From contig CAIYBQ010000385.1 in the NCBI GenBank assembly GCA_903924445.1, forward strand, positions 1-6,796: a DNA stretch of 6,796 bases. The letters run 5' to 3'. The notes below the pieces were generated by a model. The model was not told where the DNA came from. It did no database searches and saw only the letters and a list, made by a program, of their open reading frames with translations. The DNA is from an uncultured Armatimonadota bacterium (lineage in GTDB: Bacteria > Armatimonadota > Armatimonadia > Armatimonadales > Armatimonadaceae). The translations under genes were made by a program, and so were the position numbers. The stretch's first letter is position 1. Each line of letters opens with the position of its first letter. Below, in pieces: positions 1 to 6,374 of the stretch.

Positions 1-3
1 CGA

Positions 4-9
4 AAGGGA
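4..9 (+). promoter_or_regulatory. Shine-Dalgarno site that supports a TTG start
   Basis: AAGGGA lies six bases upstream of the TTG at 16-18. No ATG is available near the Tat motif, so this site is the main reason to accept TTG as the start. The reading frame is open leftward to the window edge, so a start further upstream cannot be formally excluded. Confidence 0.6.
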
Positions 10-15
10 AAGACA

Positions 16-1422
16 TTGGAAACATCCGTATCTCGAAGAAACATTCTTGGGCTCGCAGCTGCAGGCCTCGTTGGAACCACAGTTGTCAAACCTGGGTTTG
101 GCAAGTCGTCTGGGTCAGCTGCACACGACTACGGCGCTGTGCTTCCGGGGTCTGCACCTGGTATCGCTGTCGTAGCTCCGCAGGAAAAGATTCGTGTCGC
201 CCTCATCGGATGCGGTGGACAGGGAAAAGCAAACCTCCGCGTGTTTATGCAGCAACCCGATACGCTGGTTACCGTTGTTTGTGATCCGGATGCGAACCGG
301 ATGCGCGAAGCCGCCGATATGGCCGAAGACCGCTACGATGTGCGACCAGCAGAAGTCAAAGATTACCGCAACGTCGTAACCCGCAAGGATGTCGATGTCG
401 TTATCGTGGGAACACCTGATCACTGGCATGCTCTCCCGATGATTGCTGCTTGTATGAATGGCAAAGATGTCTTTTGTGAGAAGCCTATCTCCCACAACAT
501 CATGGAAGGTCGCCAGATGGTCGACTTCGCCACGCACTACAAGCGCATCGTTCAAGTTGGAACATGGCAAAGAAGTCAGCAACAGTTTCTCGATGCTGTT
601 ACCTATGTCCGTAGCGGAAAGCTTGGCAAAATCAATGTCTGCCGTGCGTGGAAGATTCAAGCGCCGAAGGCTGCTGTTCTTGGCAAAGTAGCGCCATCTG
701 AGCCTCCAAAGGATGTCGACTACGACCTCTGGGTTGGACCAGCCGCGATGGTTCCCTACCAGTCAAATAGACTTCACTACAACCACCGCTGGTACTACAA
801 TTTTGCCGGTGGGATGGTCGGTGACTGGGGCGTCCATATGATGGACATCGTTCTCCTCGGAATGTCAAAAACAGACAACCTTGTTCAGCCATCCAAGGTC
901 ACATCCCTTGGTGGAAAGTTCTACGTAGGGCCGGAGGATGACCGTACAACCCCGGATACCCTCATGACCCTCTACAACTTTGACAACTGGATTATGGACT
1001 GGGAAGTGCATGTTGGCGATCAGGCAGTCGGCGTAGATGGCGGACGTGACCACGGTGCACTGTTCATCGGGTCGGAAGGTCGCCTTCTTGTCGACCGTGC
1101 TGGATGGAGCATCTTTGATGCGCAAGGCAAGCCCGTTGAAAAGCCCGCGCCAAAGGATTGGGGCGGAACGATGAATGGCCTCGGAACACACGTTCGCGAG
1201 TTCCTCAACTCGGTGAAAACCCGCGGGACCACACGATCAAATGTTGCATCTATGCACCAGACGACAACCGTTTGCCACCTTGCCAATTTGGCCTACCTCA
1301 GCGGTGAAACCCTGCACTGGGATACGACGACCGAGAAGGTTACAAATGTGCGTAAAGCCATGGATGAGCTTCCGTACAAGCGTAAAAACCGTAAAGGGTT
1401 TGAGCTACCTAAACTCGGCTAA
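16..1422 (+). CDS. Tat-exported Gfo/Idh/MocA family oxidoreductase
   Basis: Probable NAD(P)-dependent sugar or polyol dehydrogenase, or a 3-keto-sugar-processing enzyme, of the Gfo/Idh/MocA family (468 aa). Residues 6-22 form a twin-arginine signal (SRRNILG followed by an Ala/Gly/Leu-rich stretch), so the folded, cofactor-loaded protein is probably exported. A Rossmann domain follows: GCGGQG at 65-70 is the dinucleotide-binding loop, Asp90 ends the second strand, GTPDHWHA lies near 132-139, and EKP at 155-157 holds the family's catalytic Lys. The C-terminal domain has a Trp/Tyr-rich HYNHRWYYNF patch followed by GDWGVHMMD at 269-277, typical of the Tat-linked branch with the catalytic-site His at 274. 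TTG start with AAGGGA six bases upstream. It is first in a three-gene operon, 9 bases before the DUF3748 gene. The substrate cannot be read from the sequence. The family is certain; the reaction is not. Confidence 0.93.
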   Translation: METSVSRRNILGLAAAGLVGTTVVKPGFGKSSGSAAHDYGAVLPGSAPGIAVVAPQEKIRVALIGCGGQGKANLRVFMQQPDTLVTVVCDPDANRMREAADMAEDRYDVRPAEVKDYRNVVTRKDVDVVIVGTPDHWHALPMIAACMNGKDVFCEKPISHNIMEGRQMVDFATHYKRIVQVGTWQRSQQQFLDAVTYVRSGKLGKINVCRAWKIQAPKAAVLGKVAPSEPPKDVDYDLWVGPAAMVPYQSNRLHYNHRWYYNFAGGMVGDWGVHMMDIVLLGMSKTDNLVQPSKVTSLGGKFYVGPEDDRTTPDTLMTLYNFDNWIMDWEVHVGDQAVGVDGGRDHGALFIGSEGRLLVDRAGWSIFDAQGKPVEKPAPKDWGGTMNGLGTHVREFLNSVKTRGTTRSNVASMHQTTTVCHLANLAYLSGETLHWDTTTEKVTNVRKAMDELPYKRKNRKGFELPKLG

Positions 1423-1431
1423 GGGTAACGG

Positions 1432-2640
1432 ATGGCCACTAAGATTCGGATTATCACAAAGAACCACGATGGCCGTGTTCTTACAAACAATAATATCTGG
1501 ACACCTGATTCCAAATATTTGATGTACGACACACGGTCTGACCGGCTTGGGGACATCTTTGATGGCACCCGAATCATGCAGGTTGATGTCGAAACGGGTG
1601 AGGAGCAATGCGTCTACCTCTCCAAACATGGAGCTGGCTGCGGAGTCGTCACGACACACCCATTTGATGATCGCTACGTGTTCATCGCTGGACCGGAGAA
1701 TCCGACATCAGACTGGACCTACGGCCCAACACACCGTCAAGGAATGATTGGGCAACGGTCAACACCCTACACCTCCTATCCGATGGATGCTCGTGACCTT
1801 GCTGAACGCCCGATTGCAGGCGCACTCCGTGGCGGGACGCACGTGCACATCTGGCACCCAAAGGGCGACTGGCTTCGATCCACATACAATGATGCTCGAA
1901 AGTCGCCACAGGTGAGAGATATCGCGGTCCATATTCCCGGAACTGTGGATGTGCCATCAACACATGCACGCAACCATAGCGGAACGTACCATTCGTTTAT
2001 CGTCACGGATACCGTTGATGTGCCATCCAGTCCAGAACAGATCACCCGTGCGTACGAAGAGACGTGGTTGGGTTCGACAAGACAGCTTGCGTTTATGGCA
2101 GACACTGTCATTCAGGGCGATGTGCTGACGGATATATTTCTGGTTGATGCCAGTCCCCTAACATTAGCATCAAGCCACTCCTTTGATCAAGCGAACAGAA
2201 TCAAGCCACCGGCAGGCATTACGCAGCGACGATTAACTCGCTTTGCCGATACAGACTTGCGCATCGTCAAGAAACCGCGGCACTGGCTGGTGGCATGCCC
2301 GGATGGTAGTACGCTTGCGGTGCTCTTACAACAAAAGAGTAATCCACCCCAGCTGTATACGATAGACGTTGCGACTCAGAAACTTAAGCAGCGTACTTTC
2401 ATTGCAAATGGCATCAGAACAGCCATTTCATGGAGCAAGGATGGCGGAGTGATTGCATTCGGCACGGATACAGCAGTCTATGCACTCGACACGCTGACAT
2501 GGAAGGTCAGGGAAGTCGCAGATGTTCAGGATGGCACATTGTTACCACTCGTTTGTTGTATCTCACCGGATGCCAAGAACATTGCAGTTCAAGTACGCGA
2601 ATGCGAGACAAATCACATCGGAATCGCGGCGGTGAGGTAA
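1432..2640 (+). CDS. DUF3748 (YidR-like) beta-propeller protein
   Basis: 402-aa protein recognised as a relative of E. coli YidR (DUF3748), function unknown. The match is by recalled motifs in the same order: LTNNNIWTPDS at 17-27, GAGCGVVTTHP at 67-77, YVFIAGPENP at 82-91, LRGGTHVHIWHP at 132-143, STYND at 150-154, ITRAYEETWLG at 204-214 and QRRLTR near 265-270. Blades of the type 'WTPDSKYLMYD', 'SWSKDGGVIAFG' and 'ISPDAKNIAVQ' indicate a TolB/WD40-like beta-propeller of the sort also seen in oligogalacturonate lyase. There is no signal peptide or membrane segment, so it should stay in the cytoplasm. ATG start with AAGGGT at 1421-1426, five bases away, overlapping the stop of the upstream oxidoreductase. 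Family members are roughly 400 aa, so it appears full length. A sugar-related binding or lyase role is inference from the fold and neighbours only. Confidence 0.8.
   Translation: MATKIRIITKNHDGRVLTNNNIWTPDSKYLMYDTRSDRLGDIFDGTRIMQVDVETGEEQCVYLSKHGAGCGVVTTHPFDDRYVFIAGPENPTSDWTYGPTHRQGMIGQRSTPYTSYPMDARDLAERPIAGALRGGTHVHIWHPKGDWLRSTYNDARKSPQVRDIAVHIPGTVDVPSTHARNHSGTYHSFIVTDTVDVPSSPEQITRAYEETWLGSTRQLAFMADTVIQGDVLTDIFLVDASPLTLASSHSFDQANRIKPPAGITQRRLTRFADTDLRIVKKPRHWLVACPDGSTLAVLLQQKSNPPQLYTIDVATQKLKQRTFIANGIRTAISWSKDGGVIAFGTDTAVYALDTLTWKVREVADVQDGTLLPLVCCISPDAKNIAVQVRECETNHIGIAAVR
2631..2637 (+). promoter_or_regulatory. Shine-Dalgarno site inside the end of the DUF3748 gene
   Basis: GGTGAGG lies within the last codons of the upstream gene and seven bases before the ATG at 2645. 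The stop at 2638-2640 sits between site and start, which suggests translational coupling of the two genes and supports the small third gene as real. Confidence 0.65.
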
Positions 2641-2644
2641 TCAA

Positions 2645-2953
2645 ATGACTCTCAAAGCGCTACTGTTATCGGACGACCTCATACACCTCTATGATGTGAT
2701 TGTTCCAAAGTGCGATCATGCCGCGGGCGCTTCATCACCCGATGTAATCGAACGATTGACGTTCCTCTACGAAGCCTATCGCCCGCACGAAACCGCCCAG
2801 GTCACATCGCTGCTTGAAAGTGTTCGCACAGGCCTTTTGGAGGACCATCCGTATTTTGCAACATTCGCAGAAACCGTGATGGAAGCCTATTGGACGAGTG
2901 ACACCGGACTTGCCGCAGTCGGGTTCAACCGGACGCGATCAACTACTCGTTGA
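2645..2953 (+). CDS. Small protein, possibly gluconate 2-dehydrogenase subunit 3-like
   Basis: 102-aa protein, third in the plus-strand operon, starting 4 bases after the DUF3748 stop with a strong GGTGAGG site seven bases upstream. The layout resembles Gluconate_2-dh3 proteins, the small partner of membrane-bound FAD (GMC) sugar dehydrogenases: 'LYDVIVPKCD' near 15-24 recalls the N-terminal 'AdxIIPxd' helix, and 'TFAETVMEAYWTSDTGLAAVGF' near 73-94 recalls the C-terminal 'yYTsp.G..alGy' signature. It is much shorter than typical members (about 150-230 aa), and has no Tat signal and no adjacent GMC large subunit. It is mostly helical by inspection. The assignment is tentative; an unrelated short helical protein is possible. 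Its last 11 bases overlap the 3' end of the opposing surE gene. Confidence 0.55.
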   Translation: MTLKALLLSDDLIHLYDVIVPKCDHAAGASSPDVIERLTFLYEAYRPHETAQVTSLLESVRTGLLEDHPYFATFAETVMEAYWTSDTGLAAVGFNRTRSTTR

Positions 2954-3740
2954 TACTCCATTCGCGCAAATGCGATAGGACATCGTGCCGCGTAAGGTCA
3001 AGATGCAGAGGCGTAACGGATATTCGGTTATTCTTCACGGCATAGACATCCGTGCCGGGGATGGGGTCAATATCAACTGGTTTCCCACCAATCCAGAAAT
3101 AGGCTGAGCCATGTGGGTCAACACGTGCCTCATGTTTATCTTCATAGTGCCTCTCACCCTGACTGGTTATCTCAGCAGAAACCTCACTAGCAGGCAAATT
3201 GGGCACGTTCACATTGAGCAGACAGCCAGCAGGGAGTGGATTTACCATCAGCTGTGGAACGATGACCTTTGCCACAAAGTCGCCTGCTGTCTCCCAGTGT
3301 GGCGCTGGATCAAAGGATGCCAACGAAACAGCAACCGCTTGAAAACCGTTTACAACCCCTTCCATCGCTGCCGCAACGGTACCTGAGTAGGTTGTGTCCC
3401 AGCCAAGGTTTGGCCCGTGGTTGATGCCACTCACGACGCAGTCAAACCGATTGCCTTGCATCAGCTGTGTGACCCCCATAAGCACGCAGTCAGCTGGCAT
3501 GCCGCTGCACGCGAAGGCAGGAGAACCATCGTGAAGAGCGACCTCTTTCAATCGTAGCGGCTTATGCAGCGTGATAGAGTGTCCGGTTGCCGATCGGGGG
3601 CGATCCGGTGCACAAACGGTCACCGTGTGGCCTGCGGCGGCCAGTGAGCGGCGCATCGCCAAGATTCCAGGTGCGTGAACACCATCATCGTTTGAAAGCA
3701 GTATGTTAAGGGGTCTATTCATGCCGGCGGATACTACCAT
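2943..3740 (-). CDS. surE: 5'/3'-nucleotidase SurE
   Basis: Metal-dependent survival protein SurE, which dephosphorylates nucleoside 5'- and 3'-monophosphates in the cytoplasm. From the ATG at 3740 (265 aa) the key motifs are ILLSNDDG at 13-20 (metal-binding Asp18-Asp19), APDRPRSATGHS at 44-55 (Ser50, metal-site Ser), SGMPADCV at 79-86, and SGINHGPNLG at 104-113 with metal-ligand Asn107, followed by YSGTVAAAMEG. All family active-site residues are present and the length is normal. Start choice: ATG 3740 has a weak GAG three bases upstream and lies 10 bases after the peptidase stop. ATG 3722 (MNRPLNILL..., 259 aa) starts closer to the conserved core but has no visible ribosome site. A TTG at 3788 would overlap the peptidase gene and is unlikely. 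Probably co-transcribed with the M28 peptidase. No pcm or rpoS-type neighbour is visible. Confidence 0.95.
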   Translation of the reverse strand: MVVSAGMNRPLNILLSNDDGVHAPGILAMRRSLAAAGHTVTVCAPDRPRSATGHSITLHKPLRLKEVALHDGSPAFACSGMPADCVLMGVTQLMQGNRFDCVVSGINHGPNLGWDTTYSGTVAAAMEGVVNGFQAVAVSLASFDPAPHWETAGDFVAKVIVPQLMVNPLPAGCLLNVNVPNLPASEVSAEITSQGERHYEDKHEARVDPHGSAYFWIGGKPVDIDPIPGTDVYAVKNNRISVTPLHLDLTRHDVLSHLREWSINE

Positions 3741-3750
3741 ATTCTCAACA

Positions 3751-5058
3751 CTAAATAGCAATATCAGACTCGCTTGCCCAAATGGCAATCGTTGCGAGCG
3801 AAGAAGTACAACGTCGGAAATCCGCTGGGTTTATCTTGTCAACGGTATCGGCATGTGTGTGATGTACATTCCAATATTCAGTTGTATCGGTATTCAAGCC
3901 AGCTGTCGGGTACCCAAGGGCACCCGTTGGACCCACATCTGCCCCACCCCCGCCATTCGTAACCTCAACTCCCAGACGATCCTGTAGCAATGGCTTCAGT
4001 TCAGCCTCAATCGCGCGAAAGTTATTCACATTCTTGGTCGTAATTCCGACGGCCAGTGGATTTCCGACGCCACTATCGGATTCAACGAGCAAGCGATGAA
4101 CCTCACGAACCGCCTTTACGCGGGCTGCGTATTCGATACCACCACGAGTTCCATTTTCTTCGTTGACCCAGAATGCAACGCGTATTGTGCGCCGCGGACG
4201 CCACCCTCCACGTTTTAGGTGCATCAGTGCCTCCCACGCAGCACAACACCCACCTGCATCATCGTTCGCCCCTTGACCAACATCCCAGCTGTCAATATGC
4301 CCACCAAGGACAACTACTTCATCGGGATACTTGCTGCCCCGGATATCTGCCCAGATATTGGATGAGCGTCTATCCGGCCGCATATGGGCTTGCATTTTGA
4401 GACGCACCATTGGTTTGTCACCGGAATCATAGAGACGTTGCAGCAGCTCGGCACCCTCTATGGAAACCGCACAGGTTGGTATCTTGACGACATCATCCTC
4501 GTAGAACATCGCACCCGTATGGGGTGTTTGTAGTGACTTCGGTCCTACACTGCGCACGATCGCTGCCACGGCGCCAGCTTTCGCGGCAGCCACAGCACCT
4601 TTTGCACGATATTGCACGGTAGCTCCGTAGGTCGTAAAGGGAACATTGAACAGCACGACTTTTCCTCGCACCATGTCAGCCTTTGCGGCAAGGTCAGAGA
4701 AGTCCATCACCGGTACAACGGGCGCAACAAGTCCCCGATTGCTGGTTCCGATACTTCCGCCAAGTCCAAGCATCGCCAGCGGCGTCTGAGGTGGGGTTAC
4801 AAGCTCCAGCGATTCCTTGCCCCTTTCCCAGCGAGGCACCATGACGGGTTGGCGCGTAACGGATTCAAAGCCATCCTGACGAAGCGTCTTATCAAGCCAA
4901 TCGAGTGCACGCTCGAGGGAGTCGGAACCACTAAGGCGATGCCCATAGCGGTCGCAGAGGGTGACAAGTCGGTCCATTGCTCTCTTGTCGCTCTGGATGC
5001 TGGCTTGTACATCGAGAATGTGCTGCGTCATCGTCATGTGTGCATTGTAGGTGACCAC
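3751..5058 (-). CDS. M28 family zinc peptidase, carboxypeptidase Q type
   Basis: 435-aa di-zinc aminopeptidase/dipeptidase-like enzyme (M28) resembling human carboxypeptidase Q, which cleaves dipeptides. An N-terminal cap (about 20-80) leads into a PA-domain insert (about 105-215), then the catalytic domain. Expected zinc ligands are all visible: His254 in GGHIDSWDVGQG, Asp266 in GANDD, Glu301 with catalytic Glu300 in NEENG, Asp328 in ESDSG, and His402 in HHTHADT. The cis-peptide Asp256 is also present. GGGGADVGP at 369-377 is another family block. The furthest upstream start is GTG at 5058, since an in-frame TGA lies at 5107-5109; ATG at 5037 or 5031 is equally plausible because no ribosome site is clear. 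None of these starts yields a signal peptide, unlike most relatives, so a cytoplasmic role is inferred. surE follows after 10 to 28 bases, suggesting one transcript. Confidence 0.93.
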   Translation of the reverse strand: MVTYNAHMTMTQHILDVQASIQSDKRAMDRLVTLCDRYGHRLSGSDSLERALDWLDKTLRQDGFESVTRQPVMVPRWERGKESLELVTPPQTPLAMLGLGGSIGTSNRGLVAPVVPVMDFSDLAAKADMVRGKVVLFNVPFTTYGATVQYRAKGAVAAAKAGAVAAIVRSVGPKSLQTPHTGAMFYEDDVVKIPTCAVSIEGAELLQRLYDSGDKPMVRLKMQAHMRPDRRSSNIWADIRGSKYPDEVVVLGGHIDSWDVGQGANDDAGGCCAAWEALMHLKRGGWRPRRTIRVAFWVNEENGTRGGIEYAARVKAVREVHRLLVESDSGVGNPLAVGITTKNVNNFRAIEAELKPLLQDRLGVEVTNGGGGADVGPTGALGYPTAGLNTDTTEYWNVHHTHADTVDKINPADFRRCTSSLATIAIWASESDIAI

Positions 5059-5186
5059 AAATCCATTGTCGAAGTTACCCGCACGACCGTGATCGTAAGA
5101 ATGGTTTCATTTGGAAAGTCATGACCGCACCGACGCGGACATCAAAGAAAGTTTGAAGCTTTGAAAACCAATGCCTCCGCACAAAC
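5059..5186. other. 128-base intergenic gap, likely promoter region for peptidase-surE
   Basis: This is the only real intergenic spacer in the window. It lies after the enolase-superfamily gene and before the M28 peptidase, both on the minus strand. I could not find a convincing -35/-10 pair or a hairpin followed by a T-run. There is an imperfect 6-base inverted repeat around 5122-5139 (one mismatch, six-base loop) and a tandem TTTGAA at about 5152-5165, neither strong enough to name. Its size suggests that peptidase-surE has its own promoter. Confidence 0.35.
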
Positions 5187-6374
5187 CTAGGGAAGAATTG
5201 TTGATGGCGTAAGCTTTTGAGTGGTTACGATGTGCCGTTCGATGGCATCCAGGTCTGGGTCAATCCCCCAGCCCGGCCCCTTGGGAATCGTCATCAGGCC
5301 ATCCTCAAGACGTAGCATGCCTCCGGAGAGATGATCCCTCAGAGGGTCTCTCAGGCCATCCCTGCGCAGAAGTGGCGGTGGCGCGTCGGTACGTCCAGGT
5401 TGCCGGATATCGGTTGCCAGGAAGTGCATCGCAGCAGCCACCCCGATCGCGTTACCCGTTGCGATTGGAGAGACATTGATGCCGTGTGCGGATGCCAATG
5501 CGCGGATCCGAAGCGCTTCTGTCGGTCCGCCGCACCATGCCAGATGAATATGAGCAACGTGAACACACCGCGTACGCAGAAGATTTTCAAACTCGGTTCT
5601 TGTCTGTAGAAGACGTCCTGCTGCAAGGGGCATCCGCACGGCCGCGGCCAAATGCGTGTACAGATCCGGCATATCCGCAGGAACGGGATCTTCGAACACA
5701 GAGAAGCGGTTTTCTTCCAGAAGCCGACCGATAGCAATCGCTTCCGGGAGGTCATAGGCGCCATGTGCTTCGGCCGTGAATGCCGTCTCAGGTAGCGCGT
5801 TACGCAGTCCCACAATGAGTGCTTTGTCCTGCGTGAGATTTCTTCCAAACTGTACAGCAATGGCTCGGTAGCCGTTTTCGACCAATGCTCGAGCCTCATC
5901 AACCAACCGAGGTATGCGGTCAACTTCCGGTCCATCGGTTGAATACAAGCCAATCGCAGCGCAAGGCAATTTCTCTCGGTGGATGCCACCAAAAAGGTCA
6001 CCAGCACGAATCTCTAACGTCCTAGCACGTAAGTCCCAGATCGCCATGTCAAGACCGCTGATTGCGCCCATCATGGCACCACGCCGGCCATGTGGCTGAG
6101 CAGCAAGCCACATCGCTTGCCAGAGTCGCTCATGATAAAGTGCGCACTGACCAAAAAGGATTGGGGCCAGGCGTTCTTTGATGAGTACTTCAGCAGCTTC
6201 TGGAAAACCGCCACACTCTCCCCAACCTGTGCGACCATCGGCTGTGTCCACCGCAACAAGCAACGACTCTCTGCGGTACGTCTTACCGTGGGGCGTGCCA
6301 ATGGGTTCCCAGAGCCTCGCTGAAAGGCGGTAAGTACGAACTCCAGCGATGGGCGCATCTACCACTACGAGCAC
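5187..6374 (-). CDS. Enolase superfamily (mandelate racemase/MLE) protein with atypical active site
   Basis: 395-aa member of the mandelate racemase/muconate lactonizing enzyme group, relatives of sugar-acid dehydratases such as DgoD. The fold signature is intact: N-terminal capping domain to about 125 with WGECGG at 51-56, SGLDMAIWDLRAR at 106-118, DLFGG, the barrel, EAHGAYDLPEA at 202-212, FEDPVP at 227-232, CGGPTEALRI at 281-290, GNAIGVAAAMHF at 307-318, and the terminal GPGWGID. Against the pattern known for this group, several functional positions differ: the KxK pair is Ala173/Gln175; the first metal ligand is Glu202 rather than Asp; the second, Glu228, is kept; the third (usual 'GEN/GER') is Arg254; the His-Asp dyad is Ile304/His277. 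His204, matching the general acid of DgoD, is present. GTG start with AAGG four bases upstream, overlapping the aldolase gene by 10 bases. Fold certain; catalytic activity doubtful or changed. Confidence 0.88.
   Translation of the reverse strand: MLVVVDAPIAGVRTYRLSARLWEPIGTPHGKTYRRESLLVAVDTADGRTGWGECGGFPEAAEVLIKERLAPILFGQCALYHERLWQAMWLAAQPHGRRGAMMGAISGLDMAIWDLRARTLEIRAGDLFGGIHREKLPCAAIGLYSTDGPEVDRIPRLVDEARALVENGYRAIAVQFGRNLTQDKALIVGLRNALPETAFTAEAHGAYDLPEAIAIGRLLEENRFSVFEDPVPADMPDLYTHLAAAVRMPLAAGRLLQTRTEFENLLRTRCVHVAHIHLAWCGGPTEALRIRALASAHGINVSPIATGNAIGVAAAMHFLATDIRQPGRTDAPPPLLRRDGLRDPLRDHLSGGMLRLEDGLMTIPKGPGWGIDPDLDAIERHIVTTQKLTPSTILP

Noticed and set aside
115..660. 181-codon minus-strand frame opposite the Gfo/Idh/MocA gene
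   Set aside because: Antisense shadow of the Rossmann domain coding region; no domain recognised.
1940..2030. Repeated TVDVPS peptide in the DUF3748 protein (residues 171-176 and 194-199), with similar DNA
   Set aside because: Both copies fall at positions that vary in remembered relatives, are only six residues long, and do not extend into a longer repeat.
3723..3788. Extended SurE N-terminus from a TTG at 3788
   Set aside because: It would overlap the peptidase coding region by 38 bases and add non-conserved residues; ATG 3740 or 3722 fits the family better.
5075..5110. 11-codon open frame (MKPFLRSRSCG) upstream of the peptidase gene on the minus strand
   Set aside because: No ribosome site, no run of regulatory codons and no attenuator hairpin; such short frames are common by chance.
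4612..5124. 170-codon open frame on the plus strand opposite the M28 peptidase
   Set aside because: It lies antisense to conserved peptidase codons, its translation has no recognisable domain, and there is no convincing ribosome site.
5122..5139. Inverted repeat GACCGC/GCGGAC as a possible terminator
   Set aside because: One mismatch in a six-base arm and no T-run on either strand.
5351..6007. 218-codon frame on the minus strand inside the enolase-superfamily gene
   Set aside because: It is a second frame of the real gene; composition rich in Arg, Cys, Ser and Trp with no motif. The main frame carries clear family motifs throughout.
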